Source: Methanomassiliicoccales archaeon (GTDB lineage Archaea > Thermoplasmatota > Thermoplasmata > Sysuiplasmatales > Sysuiplasmataceae). Taken from it: a DNA stretch of 10,886 nt. The stretch covers positions 1 to 10,886 of the forward strand of contig DAHXLZ010000304.1 of NCBI GenBank assembly GCA_027365715.1, in the 5' to 3' direction. Position numbers and translations under genes: made by a program. Below the pieces are notes generated by a model, which was given only the letters and a program-made list of their open reading frames with translations, was not told the origin of the DNA and made no database searches. Below are positions 1-6,139 of this stretch, one piece after another; position 1 is the first letter of the stretch; every line of letters begins with the position of its first letter.

Positions 1-179
1 GTGAGGTGGTCTATGACCTTCTCAATATCACTGGTAAGCAGCACCTTTTCCCGTGATGATAGGTAACAGTAAAAGACAGAATACTGCAACTGTGTTCCGT
101 ACCCTTTTGCTATCCTAAAAACTTTTCGCCACCTCTTCTGATCTCTGATGTCGTAAGACACCAGGTACAAGTTTCTCAT
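1..179 (-). CDS. cas2: Cas2 CRISPR adaptation endonuclease, C-terminus cut by window edge
   Basis: The first 59 codons are in the window and the gene runs off the left edge. The protein begins MRNLYLVSYDIRDQKRWRKV and continues GYGTQLQYSVFYCYLSSREK. This is the Cas2 pattern: a first beta strand ending in the metal-site Asp (SYDI, residue 10), then a KRWRKV helix, then the GYGTxxQYSVF strand. Cas2 dimers bridge two Cas1 dimers in the spacer-integration complex; many also show metal-dependent nuclease activity. The ATG is the only sensible start: an in-frame TGA lies 33 bases upstream, and GAGGT sits about 10 bases before it. The cas1 stop codon (188-190) is 8 bases away, the normal cas1-cas2 spacing. 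The visible part has no damage, in contrast to cas1. Confidence 0.93.
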   Translation of the reverse strand, partial: MRNLYLVSYDIRDQKRWRKVFRIAKGYGTQLQYSVFYCYLSSREKVLLTSDIEKVIDHL

Positions 180-187
180 GTGATATG

Positions 188-358
188 CTACCTCGTCAGG
201 AACATTGGATATTCATTGATCTCTCCCGTAAGTGTTCTGCCAAGGGTAGAATTTTTAGGTCAGAAAACAGATATAGAAGACCATCAAGCAGTCATTGTCT
301 GACGGTTCAGGTGTAGAGCAACAGACGGGCGTGAACGTTCTCCATCCCGGAGATGGAA
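188..358 (-). pseudogene. cas1: Detached 3' end of cas1
   Basis: Reading leftward, the frame at 241-188 gives GRTLTGEINEYPMFLTR followed by TAG. This is the typical Cas1 C-terminus of archaeal and type I-B-like systems (pattern L.GEI.EYPxFxTR), and it ends 8 bases before cas2. Farther upstream in the same frame (358-308) is FHLRDGERSRPSVALHL. It resembles the catalytic His-to-Asp stretch of Cas1 (FH......RPxLALDL), but with His in place of the catalytic Asp. Between these pieces are in-frame stops (at about 284 and 260) and too few codons for a normal Cas1 C-terminal domain. I therefore read it as a decayed, internally deleted remnant. The C-terminal tail is well supported. The RPSVALHL match is weaker and could be chance, so the upper boundary is uncertain. 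Confidence 0.72.
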
Positions 359-360
359 AG

Positions 361-552
361 CATCTGAATCGACAATAGTCGCCCAGACCTTTCGAGTGGA
401 GGTGTGATGAAATGATTACGAAGAGGCGCTCGCAAACATATACTTTCCCTCAAAACAAACAAATAATTCCTGAAAATGAACGAAAATCGATCCACATGAC
501 CTATAGAGAGCAATAATCGCTCGAGATTTACTTGGTGAGAGTATTTAAGGCC
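361..552 (+). promoter_or_regulatory. Probable CRISPR leader
   Basis: This stretch precedes the first repeat on the side expected for a leader, given that the repeats end in ATTGAAGC when read rightward. No real gene lies in it. The part nearest the array is AT-rich. TATA-like elements occur at about 436-443 (CATATACT), 502-508 (CTATAGA) and 542-549 (TATTTAAG); the middle one would start transcription about 20 bases before the first repeat. The true left boundary, where leader meets cas1 remnant, cannot be fixed by eye. Confidence 0.5.
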
Positions 553-787
553 ATCTCCACAACTGAAAAGTTGTGGCCCCATTGAAGCGCTCATCAGGCG
601 GACTGTATTATTCAATCACCAGTTCATCTCCACAACTGAAAAGTTGTGGCCCCATTGAAGCCTCTATCGCATGTTGCATGTTTCCCTTTTTCATCCCCAT
701 CTCCACAACTGAAAAGTTGTGGCCCCATTGAAGCTAAATGTCTAACGAAAAGTCTACGGAAATGAATGAAATCTCCACAACTGAAAA
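553..787 (+). CRISPR. Short CRISPR array: 3 full repeats plus 1 cut repeat, 3 spacers
   Basis: Identical 36-base repeats lie at 553-588, 626-661 and 699-734. A fourth begins at 771 but matches for only 17 bases (to 787). Spacers are 589-625 (37), 662-698 (37) and 735-770 (36), all different. Each repeat carries a perfect 8-bp hairpin, CCACAACT/AGTTGTGG, closed by a GAAA loop, followed by a 12-base tail ending in ATTGAAGC. That ending is a one-base variant of the ATTGAAAC/G handle that Cas6-processed type I and III crRNAs carry at their 5' end. This sets the reading direction as rightward, with the leader on the left. The terminal repeat is not merely degenerate: it stops where cas1 coding sequence begins, so the array end was cut by a rearrangement. 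No spacer match to the rest of the window was noticed. Confidence 0.97.
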
Positions 788-2133
788 AAACCTAGGTATG
801 GATCGAAACCCACACTCATAAGTACTGTAGTTGTTGTGCTTACAAGTAGTGCGTATGTGAATGACAAAAGCGCGTTAACCGCGTCTCTTGGCGGTCTCCG
901 GTTCCTGGCGTGAAAATCGAATTTGATTGTCTGTCCGTTGGCTTTGATCATTTCAGCGAAGTGGGAAAAATACACTCTTCCAGCTGCCCCTTCAATTCCA
1001 AACAGTTCACCGGCAGAATCTATCTGCAATGCACTTTCTGCCAGCCTGGCAAGTTCTTCCAGGGCTGCATCAGGAGAAGTTTCGCAATTTCTTCTCAACA
1101 TGGTCCTGCAGTTTCGGATCTTACCACATATTATTCGCCTCGCTATGTGAAGCGACAACTGTTCTTCGGATGCGGTTTTGAACTGGCACTGTCGCAGCAT
1201 AATGTTCTTGTGAGTCATCCCGTTTGTAATGCCGTAAAACCATCCGCCAAATGAGAAATAGCATAAGGAAATACCACGTATACACAGCTCGCGAATCGCT
1301 TGAGTGGTGACCTGAACATTACCAAATAACGCCAGGGTCGAAGTTTCGAATAGCTTTGCCGTTGCTATCACATCGCCTTTGCTTCTGATTTCCAGTTCTT
1401 CCCCCCTTTTAGCAACCATTGCCCCTTGTTCCTGGACGTAGAGGGGCAGAGCATCGTCTCTAGCTGGTAGAAGGCTTCTTACTTCTTCTTTGTCAATATT
1501 GTTCAATTTCACACGTGAAAGAGCAATAACCTCATCAGGAAGACAAATGCCAACAAGGGAGCAACGCGGGCATTTGGGGCTGTCAACAAGCGGAGGCGGA
1601 ATGGCAGGGCAATCTGCAGTAACCTTTGCCTGTTCAACTAATTTCAGCGTTCTGCTTACCAATTCGTCTGTTATTGGTACAGGAATTCGAATCTTGGAAC
1701 CTGCATAGTATATCGATGCTTCATTGCAGCGATATCCGTTTTCTCTCAGAATTATCGCTTGCGCACAAACCTGGATCCTCTCAGGCTCAAAACTTCTATA
1801 TTCATTATTTGGGACTTCTCCCTTCTTGTAATCAACAGGGCACAATTCATCATTATTGCCTTCTATAATGTCAAGTTTGGCGACTATTCCTAGCTTGTCG
1901 CTGGATAATGAAACTGACCTTGCGTGTATATTCTCTGTCTCTTCAATCCCATCTGCCACCCCGATATTTCCGCTTTCTTTGTCAACTCTGTGATGAACAA
2001 ATTCTCCTTCAAGAGTGTCGTCGTTGTGCGCAAACTCTCCCTGCACCCACTCAAGATAGAATAGACGAGGGCAGTAGGAGAATTCATTTAGCATCCTTAC
2101 AGGAAGCAGTGGAGGTGATTTGTTGTTCATCAT
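754..2133 (-). CDS. cas4-cas1: Cas4-Cas1 fusion, Cas1 part truncated by the CRISPR array
   Basis: 459 codons. Residues about 10-200 are Cas4, a RecB-like iron-sulfur nuclease that trims prespacers: C21, His 47/48, D88 (KLDI), the D101-Y-K-K-G motif, a Q121/Q125 helix, and C188, C191, C197 (CPRCSLVGIC) completing the four cluster cysteines. From about residue 225 it is Cas1, the spacer integrase: PLYVQEQGAMVAKRGEEL, the catalytic Glu in GIEGAAGRVYFSHF (E381), NRRPPRDAVNALLSFTYALL, and GFDPYLGFF (442-450). A normal Cas1 continues with the catalytic His and then LALDL with the catalytic Asp. Here the last nine residues (QLWRFHSFP) come from a CRISPR repeat and spacer, so Cas1 lacks both residues and its C-terminal domain. 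The Cas4 half looks intact. ATG at 2133 follows GGTGG, and a second ATG lies directly after it. Fused Cas4-Cas1 proteins are known in some type I systems. Confidence 0.93.
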   Translation of the reverse strand: MMNNKSPPLLPVRMLNEFSYCPRLFYLEWVQGEFAHNDDTLEGEFVHHRVDKESGNIGVADGIEETENIHARSVSLSSDKLGIVAKLDIIEGNNDELCPVDYKKGEVPNNEYRSFEPERIQVCAQAIILRENGYRCNEASIYYAGSKIRIPVPITDELVSRTLKLVEQAKVTADCPAIPPPLVDSPKCPRCSLVGICLPDEVIALSRVKLNNIDKEEVRSLLPARDDALPLYVQEQGAMVAKRGEELEIRSKGDVIATAKLFETSTLALFGNVQVTTQAIRELCIRGISLCYFSFGGWFYGITNGMTHKNIMLRQCQFKTASEEQLSLHIARRIICGKIRNCRTMLRRNCETSPDAALEELARLAESALQIDSAGELFGIEGAAGRVYFSHFAEMIKANGQTIKFDFHARNRRPPRDAVNALLSFTYALLVSTTTTVLMSVGFDPYLGFFQLWRFHSFP

Positions 2134-2198
2134 CTCGAACCACCCATGATTTTTATTCTTTCTCTTTCGTTCCTCTTACCTGATGAGCACTCATTTAC

Positions 2199-2215
2199 AA
2201 TGAATATATATTTGT
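2199..2215 (-). promoter_or_regulatory. TATA-like promoter of cas4-cas1
   Basis: On the minus strand the sequence reads CAAATATATATTCATTG. An archaeal TATA box here would start transcription near 2180, leaving a leader of roughly 45 bases before the ATG at 2133. That fits with the ribosome-binding-like GGTGG about 6 bases before the start. Confidence 0.5.
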
Positions 2216-2298
2216 CAGCCGTTATGAATCTCAATTATCGCACTTAAGAACGAACAGTAGCAGTAATCCCACCGTATGCGCATATGCCTTGACGGAGC

Positions 2299-2322
2299 AG
2301 AGTATTTCTCAGCAAATACTCT
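2299..2322. repeat. Inverted repeat, 9-bp arms with 6-base loop
   Basis: AGAGTATTT and AAATACTCT are perfect reverse complements separated by CTCAGC. A wider 7-bp inverted pair, TCGCACT (2238-2244) and AGTGCGA (2326-2332), brackets the hairpin. ACTTAAG follows closely at both outer copies. Possible roles are a small structured RNA, a terminator-like stem or the end of a decayed element; none is proven. Confidence 0.6.
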
Positions 2323-2650
2323 CATAGTGCGACTTAAGGAATAGTTGCAGATTAGAAGTATTCACTTTTGAGGTATTAGGTAAAGAGGATTGTGCACTGC
2401 AATTGTGACTTGAATTAGGAAAGGTGAAGACTCTCACGGCTCATTCTGTGGAATATGGAAAATTGAGTATTCACACAATGAAGAGACTATTCATTTCCTG
2501 CCTTTAGGATCGAAGCGTGGTCCGGACCCATTGAAAACAGAATCGTCTCGGGAGATTAATTACCAAAGAAAGAGGTAAAAGTGAAAGAGCGAACAGAGAA
2601 ATGGATCGATTTGGAAACAGAAGGAGGATTCATCAATGTACAGGGAATGA

Positions 2651-2896
2651 ACTCCTGAACAGCAGGAGTACATAGAGTCGTTCCACAGCACGCTGAAGAC
2701 TGAATACATATGGCCTGTGGAGTCCGGCAAGAGGTTATTCAACACCTATAGAGTTCTACATGAAATACAGGGAACAGCCTTTGCCTTAGGCGGTTACATC
2801 AAGTCCAAAGAGCGGAAGGTGATTCCAAAAACATGGGTCCGTTCCACTCCTGCGAACATCTTACTAACTCACCGCTGCTTATCAGCAGGAATGTAA
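2651..2896 (+). pseudogene. Transposase C-terminal remnant (IS3/IS481-type DDE)
   Basis: An open frame that directly follows a stop codon reads TPEQQEYIESFHSTLKTEY, then IWP, then after about 35 residues KERKVIPKTWVRSTPAN, ending in TAA. This matches the end of IS3/IS481-family integrase-core transposases: the third acidic catalytic residue in PEQxGxIESFHxxLKxEY, then a YNxxRxHxxLxYxTPAE stretch. Here the usual Tyr-Asn and His are gone. There is no start codon, and the first two catalytic Asp regions are not recognisable upstream, so it cannot encode an active enzyme. No terminal inverted repeats or target duplication were found. It shows that an insertion sequence once sat beside the CRISPR locus. 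Confidence 0.78.
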
Positions 2897-2910
2897 CAAC
2901 GCCAGTAACC

Positions 2911-2925
2911 GGAAAACCTTATAGG
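2911..2925 (+). promoter_or_regulatory. Archaeal-type BRE/TATA promoter of the VOC gene
   Basis: GGAAAAC followed by CTTATAGG has the purine-rich BRE plus TATA arrangement. Transcription would begin near 2947, about 8 bases before the ATG at 2955. This fits a nearly leaderless message and the lack of a Shine-Dalgarno match. Confidence 0.55.
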
Positions 2926-2954
2926 CATAAAATGATCTGTTGATCTGTATCTCA

Positions 2955-3356
2955 ATGCCTGTTACAGATCCGGATAGTTGTATTCCGAGACTCTTCAGGG
3001 TCATACTTCCTGTAAGCGACATAGAAAAGGCTCAGAAATTTTACTCCTCATTGCTTAACATGGAGGGAAGTAGGGTCTCTCCCGGAAGGCATTATTTCCA
3101 GTGCGGCGGCACAATACTTGCATGTTTTGACCCAAGGAAAGATGGTGACAATTTCGATCTCCCCCCAAATCCAGATCACATATATTTATCAGTCAGGAAT
3201 CTCAATGCTGTCTTCAGAAGAGCGCAGGTATTGGGAGCTGTAATTTTAGATGAGATTGGGACAAGACCCTGGGGAGAAACATCATTCTACCTGAAGGACC
3301 CGTTTGGGAATAAAATTTGTTTCGTTCAGGAGGAAACCGTATTTACGGGACAGTAA
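2955..3356 (+). CDS. Glyoxalase/VOC-superfamily protein
   Basis: 133 residues, the usual size of a single-subunit vicinal-oxygen-chelate protein with two beta-alpha-beta-beta-beta modules. Module one is FRVILPVSDIEKAQKFYSSL (about 14-33). Module two starts at DHIYLSVRNLNAVFRRAQVLGA (about 74-95) and ends with PWGETSFYLKDPFGNKICF. His 75 is at a usual metal position. The Glu expected just after DPxGN (often DPDGNxIEL) is replaced (KICF), so metal-dependent catalysis is doubtful; resistance, sequestering or binding roles are also known in this superfamily. I chose the ATG at 2955 because the TATA box fits it; an in-frame TTG at 2940 is the alternative. Tandem stops TAA-TAG end the gene. It stands alone between a transposase remnant and an opposing operon. 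Confidence 0.82.
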   Translation: MPVTDPDSCIPRLFRVILPVSDIEKAQKFYSSLLNMEGSRVSPGRHYFQCGGTILACFDPRKDGDNFDLPPNPDHIYLSVRNLNAVFRRAQVLGAVILDEIGTRPWGETSFYLKDPFGNKICFVQEETVFTGQ

Positions 3357-3764
3357 TAGCTAAAAAATCACTGATAGCATATCTAATAAAACCCATCACC
3401 AAGCAATCTTATTTGGCTTTTAAACCTGATAGGGAATGGAGGCTGACCGGTCTTTCATCCGGATCCCACACTCTATCGCTTCTAAAGCAGTTCACCGCAT
3501 CCAGCCACTCTATTGGCGGCTCTGGAAGACGATTACATTGTGCCAGCATCTGCAGCTATGTCCACACTCAGAATCTCATAAACGTCGGACTCAGAATGCG
3601 AAGGAAGGTGAGATCAGCTCGCAGATTGGAAATTCAGACACTGAGGAGTTGTTGGGAGAAAAGGGAGTTTGCACGAGAAAAGAGATAATTCAAATGAACA
3701 AATCCTCTATTAAGCAGCTCCGGCTACAGGCAGGATGAAATACGAATCCACGTCCTGAAGAGGT
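3357..3764. other. Intergenic stretch with no convincing gene
   Basis: This lies between the ends of the VOC gene and the PIG-L gene. Rightward open frames exist, including one starting at 3436, but their composition does not resemble a protein family and they lack good starts. Read leftward, the sequence just past the PIG-L stop is pyrimidine-rich (about 3660-3710), which could serve as a T-rich archaeal terminator. Confidence 0.4.
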
Positions 3765-4562
3765 TCAGACAGCCGGTTCCACGAGGTTGCTGGACAGCAG
3801 ATAGCCGACGCGCTCTGTTATGAATGGCCTGATTATTCTGAACTTCTCGACGAGGCGGCCGCCGCTCAGCGACGGGTATACCCACAGGTTGAGTATCTTT
3901 TCCTTCTTCGAACCGCTCTCAAGAAACTTTGCCCGGTAGCCTGCAGAACGCAGTCTCTGTCTAACCTCCTCGATCATGGATTCCAGCTGGCTTGAATAAG
4001 CAGACATTGCTTCCACTTTCTTTGGGAGGTAATCGGTCACATCAAAACTTGCATTTGGCTCCGGTGAATTGTAGAACCAGACTTCATCAACTATGTGCGT
4101 ATCAAGACCCTCCTTCTCTATCTGTTCGGGGCACTCGAGGTGGTAATGCGAAAAGGTGGCTGCATCATATGTTGCAAACGAGACGGTGCGGTGGTCGGGG
4201 TTTGGCTCGTACTTACCATAAGGATCGTAAGTCATCACTATATGCGGCTTGAATTTTCTGATGAGGCCCATGATCCTGTTTTTGAGTTCCAATTCCTTCT
4301 CAAACATTACGTCGTGATTGAGATAACCCAGGAATATTTGCTGTTCGACACCAAGTATTTCGGAAGCTCTGGCTGCCTCTGTCCTGGTGATCCTTCTGAG
4401 ATCATCTGCCGATTTTATGCTTCTGTCCATCGTTCCTCTTTCACCGTCAGTGACGGTCACTATTATGACCCTGCTTCCTTCAGCTGTCAGCTTGGCGACT
4501 GTTCCTCCTGCCATTATCGCAGTGTCATCAGGATGTGGTTCTACAACAAGGACTGTTTTCAT
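3765..4562 (-). CDS. PIG-L/LmbE-family zinc N-deacetylase
   Basis: 265 residues, a normal length for the family. The protein opens with a Rossmann-like strand and the zinc motif VVEPHPDD (H10, D12, D13). NPDHR (D123, H124) supplies further metal or catalytic residues, within the stretch MTYDPYGKYEPNPDH. Family members remove acetyl or other acyl groups from amino sugars and related N-acyl compounds (N-acetylglucosaminyl-phosphatidylinositol, mycothiol and bacillithiol precursors, chitin oligosaccharides). No signal peptide is visible, so it should be cytoplasmic. The ATG lies 6 bases after the stop of the PLP-RidA gene, so it is very likely cotranscribed and translationally coupled. In context it may free the amino group on which the PLP enzyme acts. 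The substrate cannot be read from sequence alone. Confidence 0.9.
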   Translation of the reverse strand: MKTVLVVEPHPDDTAIMAGGTVAKLTAEGSRVIIVTVTDGERGTMDRSIKSADDLRRITRTEAARASEILGVEQQIFLGYLNHDVMFEKELELKNRIMGLIRKFKPHIVMTYDPYGKYEPNPDHRTVSFATYDAATFSHYHLECPEQIEKEGLDTHIVDEVWFYNSPEPNASFDVTDYLPKKVEAMSAYSSQLESMIEEVRQRLRSAGYRAKFLESGSKKEKILNLWVYPSLSGGRLVEKFRIIRPFITERVGYLLSSNLVEPAV

Positions 4563-4568
4563 CGAATT

Positions 4569-6107
4569 TCAACCTTCTTTTGTATGGTGTGTTTTGATCG
4601 CAACAGCGTCAATCTCAACTTTCATAAAAGGCGCAACGAAATCGCAGACGATGGTCGTCCTAGAGGGCGGATTTGACGGAAACCTTTTTGCAAACACTTC
4701 GTTAAGCTCGCTGAAAAATTCCTTGCTCGAAAGATAGACTGTAAACTTCAACACGTCCTGGAGAGAGGAGCCAGCTTCCTGCAGGATTCTTTCAAGCTTC
4801 ATCATTGTCGTGCTCAGTTGATCCGCAAATGTCGTTTCGGTCTGACTGTCCTGACCGCTGACACCGGATACGAACACAAGCCCACCCGCTGAGGTGAAGT
4901 GGCTGTATATTCCTCCTTTTCCCAGTCCTGGGACATCGCCGGTGCTCCTGTTGGATTTGACTCCCGAAACAGAAAGGAGGGCACTCTCCACGATTGCGAC
5001 TTCGTCATCTCTCAGACACTGCGGATTGATGTAGATTCCGTCGTCGCGGCAAATAACATAGACAGGCGGTTCATACCTTTTCAGTCTTTCAGATATAATC
5101 TCCGGTTCTATTCCCGAAATGTTGAATTTTATCCTAGGTGCAACGACAGGTCTGATGCGCTCTCCCTTTCCGGGAATGACCTTCTCTATGCTGATCCTGT
5201 CGTCCGTTGCAGCTCTTACCGATTTTACAAGCCGATCACAGATGTCGTTCCATCTCCTGATTCTTTGAGCATGGTCCAAGCTCAGATATTTCTCAAATGC
5301 TGTGACAAACGCGACAATGTCCTCCTTGCTTGTCTTCATGGGTCTGCCGATAAAAGTTCTCATCTGTCCGCCAACGTTGAGATAGCTCAATGGTCCCAAA
5401 AGCCTGGCATGGTCGATGATGTCCTTCCTTCCCAGGATGACGCCAGTATCATTGGGTGCGGAAATGTCCTTTCCGCCGCTGAAGATCACGGCGTCGGCAC
5501 CCGCCTCTAGAAATTCTGTCAGTGCTTCCGCAGGCGGAAGTTCGGCGGCAGCATCGACTATCACTTTAACTCCATGTGATCTTGCTATCCTGACCACATT
5601 TGTGAGAGGCAGTGAATCGTCCGGAGAGTATTCTGTATGGATTATTGCAGCTGTTCTGACTGAGATTTCCCTTTCCAGTTCGCTCTCAATGTCTGGCGCT
5701 TCGTTGCTGATCAATTTTATCTTAGCACCGGCTATCGTGGAAAGGACTGCATAAGGGTTATCCTTCCAGTGAGCCGATTGCATCAGTACCTCATTTTTCA
5801 TACCATCAGTATTCGGAAGCGCGGCCATTTTGTCTGGATCACCTTCAGTCATACAGGATGCAACTGACAGAACGATCCCGGCAGCCGCTCCAGAAGTTAT
5901 GAATGCGGCTTCGGCACCCACGAGTTTTGCAACGAATGAGCCTGCCTTTTCCATGAGCTCATTCATGTCTACGAAATCATAAGCGACCTCAAGCATGGCA
6001 CCCATTGCTTCAGGCAAGACCCTTGATCCGCCGAGTCGCGTTAGGGTTCCGCTTGCGTTAATGACTTTCCTTACACCCAGCCGTTCAAGCAAACCGTCCA
6101 CTTCCAT
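4569..6107 (-). CDS. SelA/DgaE-like PLP enzyme fused to a RidA domain
   Basis: 512 residues with two domains. Residues 1-385 form a fold-type I PLP enzyme of the SelA / D-glucosaminate-6-phosphate ammonia-lyase (DgaE-like) group: VINASGTLTRLGGSRV at the start, the phosphate-binding TSGAAAG (71-77), D185 in IVDAAAELPP, and the Schiff-base lysine K213 in IFSGGKDISAPNDTGVILGR. Residues about 398-508 form a complete RidA (YjgF/YER057c/UK114) domain: VFVSGVSGQD, DVLKFTVYLS, R483 in NPPSRTTIV and E498 in VEIDAVA, the Arg and Glu used for imine hydrolysis. An ammonia-eliminating PLP enzyme releases an enamine/imine that RidA hydrolyses to keto acid and ammonia, so the fusion couples both steps. The start at 6107 has no clear ribosome-binding site; GTG two codons later is an alternative. 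It lies 32 bases after the permease gene. The lyase role is inferred from family, not shown. Confidence 0.88.
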   Translation of the reverse strand: MEVDGLLERLGVRKVINASGTLTRLGGSRVLPEAMGAMLEVAYDFVDMNELMEKAGSFVAKLVGAEAAFITSGAAAGIVLSVASCMTEGDPDKMAALPNTDGMKNEVLMQSAHWKDNPYAVLSTIAGAKIKLISNEAPDIESELEREISVRTAAIIHTEYSPDDSLPLTNVVRIARSHGVKVIVDAAAELPPAEALTEFLEAGADAVIFSGGKDISAPNDTGVILGRKDIIDHARLLGPLSYLNVGGQMRTFIGRPMKTSKEDIVAFVTAFEKYLSLDHAQRIRRWNDICDRLVKSVRAATDDRISIEKVIPGKGERIRPVVAPRIKFNISGIEPEIISERLKRYEPPVYVICRDDGIYINPQCLRDDEVAIVESALLSVSGVKSNRSTGDVPGLGKGGIYSHFTSAGGLVFVSGVSGQDSQTETTFADQLSTTMMKLERILQEAGSSLQDVLKFTVYLSSKEFFSELNEVFAKRFPSNPPSRTTIVCDFVAPFMKVEIDAVAIKTHHTKEG

Positions 6108-6139
6108 CCAAGCAAGTCAGGGGGATCACACTATTCTCA

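Larger units (their letters stand above)
2134..2650. other. Gene-free region upstream of cas4-cas1
   Basis: No convincing coding frame was found on either strand. It contains the cas promoter, the 2299-2322 hairpin, a perfect 10-bp palindrome GGTCCGGACC at 2519-2528, and two copies of GTATTCAC (near 2358 and 2468). Since a transposase remnant follows immediately, part of this stretch is probably further eroded mobile-element sequence, though I cannot align it. Confidence 0.45.

Noticed and set aside
307..615. Open frame of 102 codons on the minus strand through the first repeat
   Set aside because: It reads through a CRISPR repeat, the leader and the cas1 remnant in a frame with no family resemblance; composition is not protein-like.
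668..681. Ten-base match (CATGTTGCAT) between spacer 2 and the palindrome at 7738-7753
   Set aside because: A match of this length is expected by chance for a spacer against a window of this size, so it is not evidence of self-targeting.
788..820. GGATCGAAACCCA resembling a tRNA T-arm
   Set aside because: The loop lacks the TTC start and no acceptor or anticodon arm fits; the bases encode GFDPYLGF of Cas1 on the other strand.
2177..2205. CTGATGA resembling a C/D-box RNA C motif
   Set aside because: The first base does not fit the consensus and no D box follows at a suitable distance.
3436..3738. 100-codon rightward open frame after the VOC gene
   Set aside because: No family resemblance except a vague helical end (EELLGEKGVCTRKEII); no ribosome-binding site or promoter; it overlaps another equally open frame.
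4095..4737. Long rightward open frames opposite the PIG-L and PLP-RidA genes
   Set aside because: They are antisense shadows of well-supported enzyme genes.
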